From NCBI GenBank assembly GCA_945863785.1, contig CAMBAQ010000097.1, forward strand, positions 1 to 7,198: DNA of 7,198 nucleotides, given 5' to 3'. How positions within the stretch are numbered: the first letter of the stretch is position 1; every line of letters starts with the position of its first letter. A program made the position numbers and the translations under genes. The notes below the pieces were generated by a model that saw only the letters and a program-made list of their open reading frames with translations, was not told the origin of the DNA and did not search any database. Below, piece after piece: positions 6,801-7,198 of this stretch. Source of the DNA: Chthoniobacter flavus (GTDB lineage: Bacteria > Verrucomicrobiota > Verrucomicrobiia > Chthoniobacterales > Terrimicrobiaceae).

Positions 6801-6944
6801 CCGCTAAGGCGCGAAGGCGCGGAGGGGGGAGAAAAAAGAGTCAGGGTTTGTACGGAAATGAGGTAGGTTTTTCATGCGTGGAAATTTTGGGCGGCACGGA
6901 AGAAAATGAAGGCTTTTCTCCTCTGTATCTTCGCGGCTTCGCGC
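6801..6944. repeat. Inverted pair of octamer-built 'GCGCGAAG' repeats in the ABC operon spacer
   Basis: On the plus strand 6801-6824 is three 8-bp units in a row: CCGCTAAG, GCGCGAAG, GCGCGGAG. On the minus strand 6944-6929 reads GCGCGAAG then CCGCGAAG. The arms 6809-6824 and 6929-6944 match in inverted orientation at 14 of 16 positions. Both are followed inward by GGAGAAAA (6828-6835 plus; 6921-6914 minus), so the two copies face each other across about 80 nt. This looks like a small intergenic repeat family; the copy number in the genome cannot be seen here. The RNA could form a long imperfect hairpin in the leader of the permease gene, and the permease ribosome-binding site overlaps the outer edge. 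Confidence 0.65.
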
Positions 6945-6992
6945 GTTGATGCGTTCGCTCCCGCTCATCTTACCCTTTCGGGCTCCCTGCGA

Positions 6993-7038
6993 GAGTCTCC
7001 CGTGCCGCTTCCCGAGCGGCCTGGGTTGCGGGAGATTC
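6993..7038. other. Nested hairpin directly after the upstream gene's stop codon
   Basis: An outer 10-bp stem pairs 6993-7002 (GAGTCTCCCG) with 7029-7038 (CGGGAGATTC), with one G-T pair. It encloses a perfect 6-bp hairpin, GCCGCT (7004-7009) with AGCGGC (7015-7020) around a 5-nt loop. The outer arm includes two bases of the minus-strand stop codon at 7037-7039. No T-run follows on either strand, so it is not a standard intrinsic terminator. Its place between two genes of one probable operon fits an mRNA-stabilising or partially attenuating structure. The fold is read by eye only. Confidence 0.6.
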
Positions 7039-7198
7039 ATTTCCCCTCCTTCGCCAACCTCGCGGCTTCTTGATACTGATGGCGAAAAATATCAGATAGT
7101 TTCTTTGCGAGGCGGACTTCATCGATGCGGTTGGAGGAGGCGAGGGTTGGTTTGATGAGGCGGCGGGCGGCTTGGTAGTCCACGGCGCTGAGGTCGGT
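7037..7198 (-). CDS. C-terminal 53 residues of an unidentified protein upstream of the permease (possibly its binding protein)
   Basis: The minus-strand frame is open from the window edge to a TGA at 7039-7037 and encodes TDLSAVDYQAARRLIKPTLA followed by SSNRIDEVRLAKKLSDIF and a basic helix ending in ARLAKEGK. The regular amphipathic, charged-helix composition and good codon use mark it as real coding sequence. I do not recognise a defining motif. Because it lies upstream of the permease on the same strand, the solute-binding protein of the importer is the natural guess, and a C-terminal helix of this kind would be acceptable for one. The operon's ATPase or an unrelated protein cannot be excluded. 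The gap to the permease is 249 nt, long for an operon, and is filled by repeats and hairpins. Confidence 0.72.
   Translation of the reverse strand, partial: TDLSAVDYQAARRLIKPTLASSNRIDEVRLAKKLSDIFRHQYQEAARLAKEGK

Overview
The window reads as ordinary, densely packed chromosome from a Gram-negative bacterium. Evidence for this is a lipoprotein signal, an Amt with a cleavable signal peptide, a CcsA-type cytochrome c assembly protein and a binding-protein-type ABC importer. By eye the GC content is in the low to mid fifties. The gene styles and the G+C-rich 'GCGAAG' octamer repeats between genes would suit Verrucomicrobiota or a relative, but that is an impression from protein character, not a tested assignment. 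No phage, transposase, CRISPR array or RNA gene is visible.

Layout, left to right. (1) 1-177 (+): the last 58 codons of a CcsA-family heme-handling protein. (2) 192-1844 (-): a predicted outer-membrane or periplasmic lipoprotein esterase with a complete Ser-Asp-His triad, tail to tail with ccsA. (3) 1961-2719 (+): an AlkD-family DNA alkylation-repair glycosylase, divergent from the esterase. (4) 4694-2665 (-): a nitrogen-control unit made of a sigma-54 promoter (4678-4694), the ammonium channel gene amtB (3102-4616), the PII gene glnK (2734-3072) and a strong intrinsic terminator (2665-2701). The terminator DNA lies inside the last codons of the convergent alkD frame. (5) 4617-5092: a 476-nt intergenic region holding the amtB control sequences and otherwise nothing recognised. 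(6) 5093-7198 (-): part of an ABC importer operon, with the 3' end of an unidentified gene (possibly the binding protein) and then a complete fused two-domain permease of the FbpB/ThiP type. The 249-nt spacer between them is filled with inverted-repeat and hairpin structure.

How the genes work together: AmtB conducts ammonium, and GlnK binds and blocks AmtB when nitrogen is plentiful. The -24/-12 promoter implies that RpoN and a nitrogen-responsive activator switch the pair on together. The ABC permease would import ferric iron, thiamine or a similar ligand, but no ATPase gene is in the window. The most informative points are the sigma-54 promoter, which moves the amtB start to an internal ATG, the terminator that doubles as AlkD coding sequence, and the structured spacer in the ABC operon. 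I found no convincing previously undescribed system.
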